64,000 bases of DNA from an uncultured Dyadobacter sp. (lineage in GTDB: Bacteria; Bacteroidota; Bacteroidia; Cytophagales; Spirosomataceae). Within the stretch, counting starts at the first letter, position 1. The number at the start of each line of letters is the position of its first letter. The notes under the pieces were generated by a model that was given only the letters and a program-made list of their open reading frames with translations, was not told where the DNA came from and did no database searches. A program made the position numbers and the translations under genes. This document shows, piece by piece, positions 49,712 to 59,316 of the stretch. Location: positions 583,023 to 647,022 of the forward strand of contig NZ_CAMLSE010000002.1 of assembly GCF_946482605.1 (NCBI RefSeq), read 5' to 3'.

Positions 49712-51154
49712 TCAATAATTCTCATTCTGCTTCAAAACCCCGTTACTCAAATCCACCTCGCGTTGCGGGAGCGGGAAGTAGTAATGTTTGGGTTTGATAA
49801 AATTGCGGCTTGGCTTGAACGGGCCCCTGGCGATTTTATAATGTGCTGCAATGTCGATCAGCCCGGCTTTGTCCCATCGCATCAAATCCTGATGGCGCTC
49901 GTTTTCACCTGCCAGCTCCACACGGCGCTCGTGCATGATGTCGGCAATCTTGGCTCCTGTTTTGGCTGCCAGACCGGCACGCTTACGAACGGCATTCAGT
50001 TCGGTATCGCCATTCTGTCCTGAACGGATCTTGGCTTCCGAAACCAGCAGGTAAACGTCGGCCGAGCGCAGGAAAGGTGCATTCAGGCTTTGGCTCATAT
50101 CACCGCCGTCGGTAAAGCTGGTGTACTTGCGGAACGAGTGACCGGTCACTCGCGTCATGTCAGCCGTAAAAGTGGTCGTTCCGGATGAGCCGCGCTCTAT
50201 CTTGTCACCGGGACTGTAAATGGAGTAAGCACGGCGCGGGTCACCCTTTTCGAATTCCTGCACCAGATCGTCGATCGGTTCGTGGAAACCCCACCCTCCG
50301 AAAACTTGCGGGGTATGGTAGAAAGTAGGCGAGTTATCGGTCGTCCAGCCGGTTTCATATTGCAGTGAAAACAGGATCTCCGGATTGTTTTCAGTAACAA
50401 GCTGGAAGTTTGCGTCGTACTTGTCGGCCATCTTGTAAGCCGCATTTCCAATGATCTTCTGACCAGACTCGATCACTTTGGCCCAGTTTTCCTGATATGC
50501 GTACAGTTTGGCCAGGAAACCATTGGCCGATCCCTGCGTTACGCGCCCCGCCTCGGCATCCGCGTAACTCACAGGCAGCAGAGCCGCTGCTTTAATAAAA
50601 TCAGCCTCTGCCTGCGCACGTACCTCGGCGAGCGTCGACTTCGGTTTATTGTAGTTATTTTCCAAAGCATCCGCTTCCAGGATAATCGGCACTTCGCCGT
50701 AGATCAGCGACAACCGCCAGTAGATAAACCCTCTCAGAAAATAAGCCTCTCCCATGCTGCGGTTCCGCAATGTTTCGTCCATGGAGACCTTCGGTGCATT
50801 GATGAGGACGGCATTGGCGCGTGAGATCACCTCGTATTTGGTCGACCAGGTGGCCAGGATATGCGAGTTGGAAGCGTCGAATGTAAACATTTCCAGCGCC
50901 GTTTCATCGGAATGGTCGCCTGCCCGGTTCATGTCGTCCGAACAGTTGTCGAAGGTGTATTCGGTGTGGGCAAAACCGTCCTCATTGAGCAGGGGCGCAT
51001 AAATTGCGTTCGTGGCGGCGATAACGTCATCGCCATTACGCCAGTATTGCTGTGAGGTCACCTGCCCGTAAGGCGTGCTCTCGAGAAGATCGTCGTTACA
51101 GCCCGTTACGCCCGTCAGAAAAATCCATGCGGCAAAAATATATATCTTTTTCAT
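49712..51154 (-). CDS. SusD-like lipoprotein (locus 2)
   Basis: 480 residues with a lipoprotein signal (MKKIYIFAAWIFLTGVTGC). The N-terminal TPR part has SQQYWRNGDDVIAATNAIYA and RNRSMGEAYFLRGFIYWRL; the C-terminal part has SADVYLLVSEAKIRSGQ, ELNAVRKRAGL and HERRVELAGENERHQDLMRW. It is the glycan-binding partner of the SusC gene just upstream (52 bp). The 3' end borders an inverted octamer-repeat element, which separates it from the downstream lipoprotein genes. Confidence 0.95.
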   Translation of the reverse strand: MKKIYIFAAWIFLTGVTGCNDDLLESTPYGQVTSQQYWRNGDDVIAATNAIYAPLLNEDGFAHTEYTFDNCSDDMNRAGDHSDETALEMFTFDASNSHILATWSTKYEVISRANAVLINAPKVSMDETLRNRSMGEAYFLRGFIYWRLSLIYGEVPIILEADALENNYNKPKSTLAEVRAQAEADFIKAAALLPVSYADAEAGRVTQGSANGFLAKLYAYQENWAKVIESGQKIIGNAAYKMADKYDANFQLVTENNPEILFSLQYETGWTTDNSPTFYHTPQVFGGWGFHEPIDDLVQEFEKGDPRRAYSIYSPGDKIERGSSGTTTFTADMTRVTGHSFRKYTSFTDGGDMSQSLNAPFLRSADVYLLVSEAKIRSGQNGDTELNAVRKRAGLAAKTGAKIADIMHERRVELAGENERHQDLMRWDKAGLIDIAAHYKIARGPFKPSRNFIKPKHYYFPLPQREVDLSNGVLKQNENY

Positions 51155-51206
51155 GTAGGTCTTTGATATAGTAAGATGGCGGCAAACCGCGCTACTTGAA
51201 TTTTAG

Positions 51207-54200
51207 TTAGAAAGATAAGGTAGCCCCGATCGTCCACGTACGTGCCAGCGGGTATTGCGCGTAATCCACATTCAGCTGGTTGTATTGTCCGGCGGACTTG
51301 TCGCCGCCTACATAGCCCAGTTCGGGGTTAAGTCCCCGGTATTTGGTAAAAGTGACGATGTTCTGACCAGTAATGTAAAAACGGGCCTGGGACAGTTTCA
51401 CTTTTTCGATCAGCGTTTTAGGCAGCGAATAACCCAGCGTCATGTTCTTCAGACGGAAGAAATCCCCTTTTTCGATAAACAGGTCGGAAGGACGGAAGTT
51501 ACGGTTGGGATTATCGATGCTGAGCCTTGGGACCGTAGTACTGGTTCCCGGGCCATGCCAGCGCTCATTCGCTTCCTGGTAAAGGTTGAATGAATAGCTC
51601 GCATCCAGTCCCTGCATTCTATCCGCATTGAATATTGAAACGCCTCCTACCCCGACAAAAAACAGGTTCAGGTCAAAGCCCTTGTAATTAAGGCCGGTAT
51701 TCAAACCATAATTGATCTTGGGTTGCGGGCTGCCAATGATCGTCCTGTCCTTATCGTCGACAATGCCGTCACCATTCAAATCCATAAACCTGACATCACC
51801 GGGGTGGATCTGCCCATTGGTTTTGCGGGAATCGTTGGCAATGTTCGGGTCGGAATCAATTTCGCTCTGGGTTTGGTACAAACCATCGGCCTTATATCCG
51901 TAAAAAGTGCCGTAAGGGTGTTGCTCGTAGGTGCGCACGATCTCCTGCTGCCCGCGTCCATACAACTGCGAGGCCAGAAACCCGCCCGGAGTGGCCAATT
52001 TGGTGATCTTGTTTTTGATGAGCGTCGCATTGCCGCTCACATTCAAGGTCAGGTCGCCGAAAGAGTGACGATAAGTTGCTTCAATTTCAACCCCCTTGTT
52101 TCGCAACTGACCGATATTCTGATCCGGAATGGTAGAAGTTCCGATGGTACCCACCGACGGAGGAGCCAGCAGCATCTTCTTGGTATCCTTTACAAAATAG
52201 TTGACCGAAAGATACAGCGCGTTTTTCCAAAGACCGGCTTCTACCCCGAAGTTGCTCATTTCTGCGGTTTCCCAGCCTATTTGCATATTGGCTAACCGGC
52301 TCTGCGCTGCGCCCGATATCTGGCTCTGCGTTCCGCCGGTGCCCAATGCGTACCGGTACGACGAATTGATCAATGCCAGGTATTGCAAGGAGTTGACGTT
52401 CTGGTTCCCCAATTGCCCCCAGCCGCCCGTCAGCTTAAAGTTGCTGAACACCGGCAATGCATTTTTGAAAAACGCCTCCTCCGAAAGTCTCCACCCCAGC
52501 GAAAATGCCGGGAAATAACCCCAGCGGTTGCCCGGTGCAAATTTGGAAGAACCGTCCGATCTGAATGTAGCAGTAAGCAAATAGCGGTCGAGCAAGGAAT
52601 AATTGGCACGCCCGAACCAGGAAGCCAGCGCGTCGTAACTCCGGCCGCCATTTCCGCCATCCGAAAGGCCTACCGAAACGATAGTCCCGGCATATTGCAT
52701 GTAACGCAATGACGGGTCTTCGCTCGGGAAGTCACGGCCGCGCTGTTTCGACGAAATGCTGTTGAAAGTCTGGGAAGTATAACCGCCTACCAGGTTCAGG
52801 CTATGCGCACCGAACTTTTTATCATAAGAAAGAAAATACTCCTGCAAGAACGACCAGTATTTACCATGAGTGAGTTCGAGCTGGTTATAGGAATTGGTAC
52901 GGAACTGGTCGTTGATCTTGACTTCAAAATTGGAGCTCTCCGAAAAAGTCGCGTCCGTAGCCAGGTTAGCGCGTAACTTCAACCCTTTGGCAATTTCCAG
53001 TTCGCCGGTCAGGCTTCCCAGAAAACGGTTACGAATATTGCTCTGGTCCTGGGTATCTACGGTAAATATCGGGTTATTGATATCCCCGAATGCCCCGATT
53101 CCTTTGGTAGAGCTGTAAGATCCGTCGTCGTTGCGGATCGGAAGTCCCGGATGGAAACGGATCGCGCTCCACAAAAGCCCGGTCTGGGAGGAAGTAGTGT
53201 TCGGCGAGGTATTATGGGTATTGGTAAATTGCAGGTTCTGCCCGATCTTCAATCGCTTGCCAATCTTGTGATCGGAGTTGACGCGGAAGGTGTACCGTTT
53301 GTAATAGGAGTTCCCAATAATCCCTTTTTCATTATAATACCCTCCTGAAATCGAGAATGAGGAATATTTACCTCCTCCACGAATAGCCGCGTCGTAGTTT
53401 TGGGTTACTCCCTGTTTGAGCAACGCTTCCTGCCAGTTGGTTTTCTGGGTCTGGTATTGCGTATCCTGCCAGATCGGGGGAATGGGTAACGCGTCGTTGG
53501 TATATGCCTCCCTTTTCAATGACGACAAGGTAGGCGCGTCGAGCATGTCGAGGATCTTGATGCGGTTTGTTACCCCGGCATAGCCATTGACCGTCACACC
53601 AATGGGGTTATCGAACGTGCCTCGTTTGGTAGTGATGATAATGACCCCGTTGGCAGCCCGCGTTCCGTAGATGGCCGATGCAGATGCGTCTTTTAATATT
53701 TCAATGGACTCGATATCGTTCGGGTTCACGTCGTTCATCGAGCCTGCGGGCACGCCGTCGATCACCACCAGCGGGTCGGCATTGTTGACCGTACCGAAGC
53801 CCCGGATCTGGATCGTACCCGCGTCCCCGGGCGCTCCCCCGTTACGGATAATGTTCACCCCAGCCGCACGTCCCTGCAACGCCTGCTGTGCGCCACCCGA
53901 GGGAAGATTCTGAAAATCAGTTCCTTTAACCGAAGATACCGCCCCGGTCACATCCTTTTTCTCCTGCGTTCCATATCCTACCACCACTACTTCCTTTAAC
54001 GCATTCACGTCGGGAGCCATGCTGATGCTGATCACCGAACTGTTGCCTACAACGGCATCCTGGCTCACATAACCGATGAAGGAGAAGCGCAGGGTGACAT
54101 TACCATCCGGCACATTGAGCTGAAACTGACCGTTCTGGTCAGTCGAAGTTCCCTGCTGGCTGCCCACGATCAGGATATTGACGCCAGGCAGTCCGTCTCC

Positions 54201-54653
54201 TTTTTCATCCGTTACCTTCCCTGTAATCGTGCGGTCGGCGATGATATCCGCCGTCGTGGACCGAAACGGGCCGGCGCTTTGCGGGTCGCTCTTTTTACGG
54301 AGCAGTATGCGGGAATTGCCTACCACTTCATAGGAAACATTGAGTGGCGTCAGCAGTTGGTCGAGGACGTGGTTCAGCGATCCCTGAAGCTGTCGTGCCG
54401 ATACGGTGCTCCTCCCCTGAATGCTGCTGGTGCTGTATACGAACTTGACATCGGCCTGCTTTTCGATCTGCCGCAGCACCTGTCTGATCTCGAGGGATTC
54501 CGTTTTCAGCGAAATCTCCCTGGTAAGTAGTTCCTGGCTGTATACGCCATGTGCCATGGAGATTCCACAGCATATCAAAGCAAGCAAAAGTTGTTTAGCC
54601 GTAGCACTCATGACTTTGTAAACAACCCTTTTGTAGGGTATTTTTTTATGCAT
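51207..54653 (-). CDS. SusC-like TonB-dependent transducer with STN domain (locus 2)
   Basis: 1148 residues. A signal sequence (LLLALICCGISMAHGVYSQ) is followed by an STN (secretin/TonB N-terminal) domain at ~45-115 (LEIRQVLRQIEKQADVKFVY). A carboxypeptidase-like domain (~145-225) leads to LKEVVVVGYGTQEKKDVTG, then the plug (LQGRAAGVNIIRNG, IQIRGFGTVNN, ILKDASASAIYGTRAANG) and barrel, ending TIGATLSF. The STN domain contacts FecR, so this receptor can signal to the ECF sigma factor encoded upstream. It is thus a substrate-sensing transporter. Confidence 0.95.
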   Translation of the reverse strand: MHKKIPYKRVVYKVMSATAKQLLLALICCGISMAHGVYSQELLTREISLKTESLEIRQVLRQIEKQADVKFVYSTSSIQGRSTVSARQLQGSLNHVLDQLLTPLNVSYEVVGNSRILLRKKSDPQSAGPFRSTTADIIADRTITGKVTDEKGDGLPGVNILIVGSQQGTSTDQNGQFQLNVPDGNVTLRFSFIGYVSQDAVVGNSSVISISMAPDVNALKEVVVVGYGTQEKKDVTGAVSSVKGTDFQNLPSGGAQQALQGRAAGVNIIRNGGAPGDAGTIQIRGFGTVNNADPLVVIDGVPAGSMNDVNPNDIESIEILKDASASAIYGTRAANGVIIITTKRGTFDNPIGVTVNGYAGVTNRIKILDMLDAPTLSSLKREAYTNDALPIPPIWQDTQYQTQKTNWQEALLKQGVTQNYDAAIRGGGKYSSFSISGGYYNEKGIIGNSYYKRYTFRVNSDHKIGKRLKIGQNLQFTNTHNTSPNTTSSQTGLLWSAIRFHPGLPIRNDDGSYSSTKGIGAFGDINNPIFTVDTQDQSNIRNRFLGSLTGELEIAKGLKLRANLATDATFSESSNFEVKINDQFRTNSYNQLELTHGKYWSFLQEYFLSYDKKFGAHSLNLVGGYTSQTFNSISSKQRGRDFPSEDPSLRYMQYAGTIVSVGLSDGGNGGRSYDALASWFGRANYSLLDRYLLTATFRSDGSSKFAPGNRWGYFPAFSLGWRLSEEAFFKNALPVFSNFKLTGGWGQLGNQNVNSLQYLALINSSYRYALGTGGTQSQISGAAQSRLANMQIGWETAEMSNFGVEAGLWKNALYLSVNYFVKDTKKMLLAPPSVGTIGTSTIPDQNIGQLRNKGVEIEATYRHSFGDLTLNVSGNATLIKNKITKLATPGGFLASQLYGRGQQEIVRTYEQHPYGTFYGYKADGLYQTQSEIDSDPNIANDSRKTNGQIHPGDVRFMDLNGDGIVDDKDRTIIGSPQPKINYGLNTGLNYKGFDLNLFFVGVGGVSIFNADRMQGLDASYSFNLYQEANERWHGPGTSTTVPRLSIDNPNRNFRPSDLFIEKGDFFRLKNMTLGYSLPKTLIEKVKLSQARFYITGQNIVTFTKYRGLNPELGYVGGDKSAGQYNQLNVDYAQYPLARTWTIGATLSF

Positions 54654-54778
54654 AATTTTAAAGGTTTTTGTGAACTGAACAACTCAAAAACAAACGGTAT
54701 CCTTCTGCCAGGAAGGGTATTCAAATCGCCGGACATGTTAGCGCATGGCCGGCATTTTCTTAAAAAATTCTTCTTGTT

Positions 54779-55777
54779 CTAATTGGCGCAACCTTCGCCC
54801 GAAACAAAGAGCGATGCGCCTCTGCGCTCATATTCCACATTAACCGCCTTACAGATCAGGTCCAGCTGATCGAACATCGGCAGATCGCTGAGATCGCCGG
54901 TAAACAGGCAATTTTTCAAAACATCGCCTTCCACCACGATATCAATCCCGTAGGTCTGTTCCAGCGCGGCCAGTACGTCAGCGGCCGGCATTTCTGAAAA
55001 TTCAAATTTAAAGCGGGATTCCAGAGGCTTTACCACCATCGGATTGCGGACAATCCCGAGTTCCATCTTTCTGGATTCCTTGTCAAAAATCACCTTCTGG
55101 TTCGGTGTCAGGATAAAACCGTTGCGGCTTGCCACCTTGTTGCCGGTATTTTCATAAACCGAGACCCTCCCCGTTACCACCTGCACTTCGATAGAACCTG
55201 CTCCATCGTAGGATTTCACGCGGAACGACGTACCCAAAACCTGTGTCGCCAGATTTTCGGTCGATACGATAAATGGCTTCGTAACGTCACGTTTCACCTG
55301 AAAAAATGCCTCTCCGCGCAGGTAGACCATTCTTTTTCGCTCACCAAAATGATCGGGATAGCTGATGCGGCTGTTGGGTTGCAGGATCACGACACTGCCG
55401 TCCTCTAAGGTCAGTCGCTGTGGCTTTTTAGAAGTGTTTTTTACCGCAAAACCTTCATTATCATCATTCCAGACCGATGCAAAGGCAGGAAAATAGGCCT
55501 GGCGTTGCACGGGGCCGAGCCATATCACGCCTGCAATCAGCGCCACCGATGCGGCGGCGGCCATCCACCACCATGCTTTTCCGATTGGCTTTCTGGTGGT
55601 GTTGGACAGCAATTTCCTGCGAATGCGTTCTCCTATTTCGTCTTTTTCGGACAGCAGGACGGCGGAATCCTCCACCGGATTTTCTTCCAGAAACTTTTCC
55701 ACGCATTGCCCCTCTTCCGGGGTAGCCTCTCCGGCCACATATTTTTCGATCAGCTTATCGTAGTTGTATGGTGTCAT
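54779..55777 (-). CDS. FecR-family anti-sigma factor
   Basis: 332 residues. The N-terminal ~80 are cytoplasmic (YDKLIEKYVAGEATPEEGQ). A membrane helix follows at ~90-108 (WWWMAAAASVALIAGVIWLG). The periplasmic part has a FecR domain (~115-215; LTLEDGSVVILQPNSRISYP, RMVYLRGEAFFQVKRD) and a DUF4974 C-terminal domain (FEFSEMPAADVLAALEQTYG). It receives the signal from the STN domain of the SusC at 51207 and controls the sigma factor at 55798, which starts 20 bp upstream. Confidence 0.93.
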   Translation of the reverse strand: MTPYNYDKLIEKYVAGEATPEEGQCVEKFLEENPVEDSAVLLSEKDEIGERIRRKLLSNTTRKPIGKAWWWMAAAASVALIAGVIWLGPVQRQAYFPAFASVWNDDNEGFAVKNTSKKPQRLTLEDGSVVILQPNSRISYPDHFGERKRMVYLRGEAFFQVKRDVTKPFIVSTENLATQVLGTSFRVKSYDGAGSIEVQVVTGRVSVYENTGNKVASRNGFILTPNQKVIFDKESRKMELGIVRNPMVVKPLESRFKFEFSEMPAADVLAALEQTYGIDIVVEGDVLKNCLFTGDLSDLPMFDQLDLICKAVNVEYERRGASLFVSGEGCAN

Positions 55778-55797
55778 CAGCGCTGGCGTGTATAGGT

Positions 55798-56352
55798 TTA
55801 GTTGTTGGAATAATAGGTTCGGAGATTCTCCTTCAATGCTTTCAATGATTTTGTAATGTGGTATTCCACGGCCTTTTCCGACATATGCAATGCCTCCGCA
55901 ATGTCCCTCACCGACTGGTTTTCGAACCGGCTCAGGTGGAAAACGCGGCTCGTTTTCTCGGGAAGTTTCCGCATTACCTCGTCCACGGCGTGTGACAAGT
56001 CGGAAAACTGCACGATTTCGTCGGTCGAATAGGTCTCCTGGATCTTGTTCAGGATCAGATATTCCTGATACCTGCGCCAGGTAATCTGCGATTTGATAAA
56101 ATTGGTCACCCGGTACTTCATCGCAATCACGAGGTAGGTTCCGAGGTTGCGGATTTCGTTATCGATGCGTTTCTTCCAAAGGCTTTCAAAAATATCATGG
56201 ACCAGCTCTTCCGATTCCTCCCTGGACCCCACCTGGTGATAGGATATGCAAAACAGCTTATACCAGTAACGATCGTAAATCTCCTCGAAGGCACGCTTGT
56301 TGCCTTCCCGGAGCTGCGATACCAGCTGTTCATCGGTGAGAAATTTAGTCAT
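55798..56352 (-). CDS. ECF RNA polymerase sigma factor
   Basis: 184 residues. Region 2 contains LREGNKRAFEEIYDRYWYKL and EESEELVHDIFESLWKKR; region 4 contains LPEKTSRVFHLSRFENQSVR and ALHMSEKAVEYHITKSLKAL. It belongs to the sigma-70 family used in Bacteroidota ECF/FecR systems. It probably directs transcription of the susC-susD genes downstream of the FecR gene. A gap of 85 bp separates it from the glycerophosphodiesterase gene. Confidence 0.95.
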   Translation of the reverse strand: MTKFLTDEQLVSQLREGNKRAFEEIYDRYWYKLFCISYHQVGSREESEELVHDIFESLWKKRIDNEIRNLGTYLVIAMKYRVTNFIKSQITWRRYQEYLILNKIQETYSTDEIVQFSDLSHAVDEVMRKLPEKTSRVFHLSRFENQSVRDIAEALHMSEKAVEYHITKSLKALKENLRTYYSNN

Positions 56353-56437
56353 GAGGGTGCTCCATTACCGGATCTGCATGTATAGTCAAACAACTCCGCC
56401 CGACCCCTAAAACAGTTCCTAAAAATTTTTAAAAAAT

Positions 56438-57250
56438 TTATTTCAGCAGAAATTTCCTGAACTCGGAATCGATCTGAAACTCGCGCACGCCATATGCCAG
56501 CATGCGGGCGCAGTCCCGTTGCGCATCGGCCATCATGTCCGCCGATTTGCGGTAATGGAATTTATTAATGGCCGCAACAACCCGGATGCCGTTCTCTGCT
56601 GCCCATTGTACGTCCCCAGCGGAGACATTGGCAGGCCGTTCGAAAAGATAGTAGTTGCGCGCGTGGTAATGCGCCTGCCGCATATTCGCTTCCAGTTGCC
56701 TCCGCGAACAACTCAGTCTTACCCTGCCTGTGAAAAACCCCGTCGATTCGTCGGTCCCGATCATGAGCGCACCCTCCCTCAGCTGATACCGGTCCAGCAA
56801 TGCAACTACCTGCCCGAACAATGCGGTGTCGAGACCGGCAATTTTGTTGTCGAGCATCACAGCCATTCCTTTTTCCCTGCAAAACCTCAGGACATCTTCC
56901 AGTAACAAGGGCTGGCAGCCATCCAGCCTGCTTCGGAGCAACTTTATTTCCTCCCATTTCATATCCGTTACTTTCCTGTTCACACCGTAAAAGCGTACGA
57001 AGTCTGCATCGTGGTTGGTAATCAGCACACCATCGGCCGTGACGCGCAGGTCGGTTTCGATCATCCCGTAGCCCAGCCTGGCTGCCTCCTTCAATGCCGG
57101 CATGCCGTTCTCGGTGAAAGTGCTGTCGGCCACACCTCCCCTATGTGCAATGAATTTGACGATGTCCTGCGCGTAAGCACCCGGCTGCACCAGGGCCCAG
57201 GTGAGGCAAAGAAGTTTGCTGAGTGTTCGTATCGTGCTGGCTGCATTCAT
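56438..57250 (-). CDS. Secreted glycerophosphodiester phosphodiesterase
   Basis: 270 residues with a signal peptide (LLCLTWALVQPGAYAQ). Motifs of the GDPD TIM barrel: FIAHRGGVADSTFTENGMPA (catalytic His and metal Glu), GYGMIETDLRVTADGVLI, NHDADF, and MLDNKIAGLD. It cleaves glycerophosphodiesters to glycerol-3-phosphate plus an alcohol, in the periplasm. The gene reads in the same direction as the sigma factor but is not clearly in the same operon. It is divergent from the membrane protein gene at 57664. Confidence 0.9.
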   Translation of the reverse strand: MNAASTIRTLSKLLCLTWALVQPGAYAQDIVKFIAHRGGVADSTFTENGMPALKEAARLGYGMIETDLRVTADGVLITNHDADFVRFYGVNRKVTDMKWEEIKLLRSRLDGCQPLLLEDVLRFCREKGMAVMLDNKIAGLDTALFGQVVALLDRYQLREGALMIGTDESTGFFTGRVRLSCSRRQLEANMRQAHYHARNYYLFERPANVSAGDVQWAAENGIRVVAAINKFHYRKSADMMADAQRDCARMLAYGVREFQIDSEFRKFLLK

Positions 57251-57493
57251 TGCATAAAACTAAGGATGATCGGGATCGGCAGTGCCATGTTAACAATAAT
57301 ATAAAGTACAAAATGACGGGGTTTTGAATTGACTTTTGCCGATCGCTAACTGGGCCATGCCTGTCATTCAACAACTTTGTCGAACCCGAATTTTACCCTT
57401 TTGTTTGTATCAGCTTAATGAAACGGCAACACACACTATAAGTTACACCTATACACACACTCATTTTCCTCCTCATATTAATAATTTACCCAC

Positions 57494-57516
57494 AGTCCGC
57501 ACGCGGACTTTTTTTT
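57494..57516 (+). terminator. Rho-independent terminator without an upstream gene
   Basis: AGTCCGC-AC-GCGGACT is followed by seven further T. The only gene upstream reads the other way, so this must end an unannotated transcript (small RNA or long leader). Confidence 0.7.
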
Positions 57517-57589
57517 GCCCTTTTCCTACCTCAAAGTCACAAAATCAACTGCATAGTGACTCATTTGCATTGACCAGTCAAACTATTTT

Positions 57590-57597
57590 TATATTTG
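57590..57597 (+). promoter_or_regulatory. Promoter -7 box (TATATTTG) of the membrane protein gene
   Basis: TATATTTG fits TAnnTTTG exactly, 66 bp before the start codon at 57664. TTTG at 57564-57567 may be the -33 box (22-bp spacing). Confidence 0.5.
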
Positions 57598-57663
57598 TAA
57601 ATAACGTTCCTCCTGGGCCAACGTCGGGCAAGAGATCGACAGTTGTTTCAATTCACTTTACGA

Positions 57664-59316
57664 ATGACTGCTTATAATAAACTGTTTACTTACGCTGTCT
57701 GGACTTTACTATTTGCGGTTATTGCCGTCTTCTGGTTTTCCGTCATTAACCTATCCTTTAATTTCCCTTTTTACGACGATTTTGAGAACATCGTCCAGTT
57801 TATTCTGCGGTTTCGCGAAAGCAGCGGCATGTGGGATAAGCTGTTACTGCTTTTCGAACAGAATTTCGAACATCGGGTGCTTTTCTCCAAACTGGTTACG
57901 CTTTTACAATATGCGTTGACGGGCCAAGTCAATATCCGATGGCTGATTGTCCTGGGAAACGTCAGTTTGCTTGGCATTGCGGCACTTTTCTATACTTTTT
58001 ACCGCGAACAGAAACTTTCCTTACCAGCACTGTTTGCTATCTGCTGCCTGCTGTTCCAGGTTCAGCACTATGAAGATACGATTTCCTGGGCTACATGCAG
58101 CCTGCAACACGCGCCCTGCATTTGCTTTTCCCTATGGTCATTTCACCTGGCACTGAAACGGGAAAGACCGTACGCAAGCGCGGCTTTGGCTCTTCTCGCA
58201 CTTTTCAGCAGCGCCAATGGCCTGGCTGCCATTCTGATCTGGCTCTTTATTACCTGGCTGGTCTTCCCGCAGCGAAAGAGCGCATTGTATCCGACTATTC
58301 TGCTAACGGTAGTTACGGCGGTTCATCTCGCCACGCTTACGATCCATTCCGGCTCTCTGCTTCACAATGCGTTCAGTAGTGTGTTGCCCAAATTCTTACT
58401 GCTCCTCTCATTCAGCGGCCAGCTCGCCGACCCCCGGCTTTTCGGGAGATCGTACAGCGTGTTGCTGGGTGCATGGACGATCCTGCCATTACTTATCGTA
58501 GTCATGCAGGCCCTCCGGCGGAAACAGCACACGATCAGTCATCTGCAGTGGTTGTGCGCAGCCGGAATTGGCGCGCTGCTTTTCGTCGCTTTCCTCATTG
58601 TTTTCGCAAGGGGTGAGGAACCGGATCATATTGGCTACCAGATGGATCGGTACAAAATATACGCAGCGTTATTTGGTGTACTTGCAGTCGGCTTCTACGA
58701 CGCCTACGCCGACCATCTCAAAGCGGGCGTCTGGTTGCGGCATGCCGTTGCGGCTGCGGCTGTGGTGTTTTGCGGCTCTACTTATTACCATTACTACGCC
58801 GATATCCGTTACTATCGAAATGCAATCGAGGCAAATCAATATAATTTCCTGTGGAGTAAAAGGATCTACTATCCGATGATCTACCAGGACAGTCTGTCAA
58901 GAGAATATCTCAGGGAGGCGCAGCAAAGCGTTTTACGCAGCACTACCCCATCACCTGACGCACCTCTGCTGCATACTGACTGGAAAAACGTTACGGCTTC
59001 GCTCAACGTCGCTCAGTCGAATGGTACTGATATTGTCGATCTGAGAAACGATACCTTCACCGAGCAGGGAGGATATGATCAGCTCTTTGTAGCTGCATTG
59101 GAAATGGGGAACCCCCAATATCTTTTCAAGGTTGAAAACGACTACCCCCACGCGGCAAGGCGCTTTTTGACCACTTTCGAAAGACCTACCGCACCTGGGT
59201 TCCGCTGTACGATCTTCAAAGACAAAATGAAACCAGGCAGCTATGATCTCTGCCTGGTTTCAATAAAAAAGGGCCGTAAGGCCCGAGTCTATTATCTATC
59301 GAAAACGTCTGTCTAA
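57664..59316 (+). CDS. Polytopic membrane protein (GT-C-like), function unknown
   Basis: 550 residues from the ATG at 57664 (MTAYNKLFTYAVWTLLFAVI). It has about 9-10 membrane helices up to residue ~380, followed by a soluble C-terminal domain (~400-550). The first loop has PFYDDFENIVQFILRF, with the acidic pair DD after the first helix, as in GT-C glycosyltransferases that use lipid-linked sugars; this resemblance is weak. No other motif is recognised. The last 30 codons overlap a hairpin (59230-59260) and the terminator of the convergent gene. Confidence 0.7.
   Translation: MTAYNKLFTYAVWTLLFAVIAVFWFSVINLSFNFPFYDDFENIVQFILRFRESSGMWDKLLLLFEQNFEHRVLFSKLVTLLQYALTGQVNIRWLIVLGNVSLLGIAALFYTFYREQKLSLPALFAICCLLFQVQHYEDTISWATCSLQHAPCICFSLWSFHLALKRERPYASAALALLALFSSANGLAAILIWLFITWLVFPQRKSALYPTILLTVVTAVHLATLTIHSGSLLHNAFSSVLPKFLLLLSFSGQLADPRLFGRSYSVLLGAWTILPLLIVVMQALRRKQHTISHLQWLCAAGIGALLFVAFLIVFARGEEPDHIGYQMDRYKIYAALFGVLAVGFYDAYADHLKAGVWLRHAVAAAAVVFCGSTYYHYYADIRYYRNAIEANQYNFLWSKRIYYPMIYQDSLSREYLREAQQSVLRSTTPSPDAPLLHTDWKNVTASLNVAQSNGTDIVDLRNDTFTEQGGYDQLFVAALEMGNPQYLFKVENDYPHAARRFLTTFERPTAPGFRCTIFKDKMKPGSYDLCLVSIKKGRKARVYYLSKTSV
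59265..59284 (-). terminator. Terminator of the gene at 59313, located inside the convergent CDS
   Basis: On the minus strand GGGCC-TTAC-GGCCC is followed by TTTTTTA. It begins 29 bp after the stop codon at 59313 and lies within the last codons of the plus-strand membrane protein gene. A second 11-bp stem (59230-59240 with 59250-59260) is next to it. Confidence 0.75.

Larger units (their letters stand above)
57251..57663. other. 413-bp intergenic region with an orphan terminator and a promoter
   Basis: The gap between divergent genes holds no convincing gene. It contains a plus-strand terminator at 57494-57516 with no plus-strand gene upstream, and a promoter-like box at 57590-57597. A short RNA read rightward between 57260 and 57516 is possible but unproven. 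Confidence 0.5.

Noticed and set aside
57336..57677. 113-aa plus-strand ORF spanning the intergenic region
   Set aside because: It is Thr/His/Pro-rich without motif and runs through a terminator and a promoter into the next gene in another frame.
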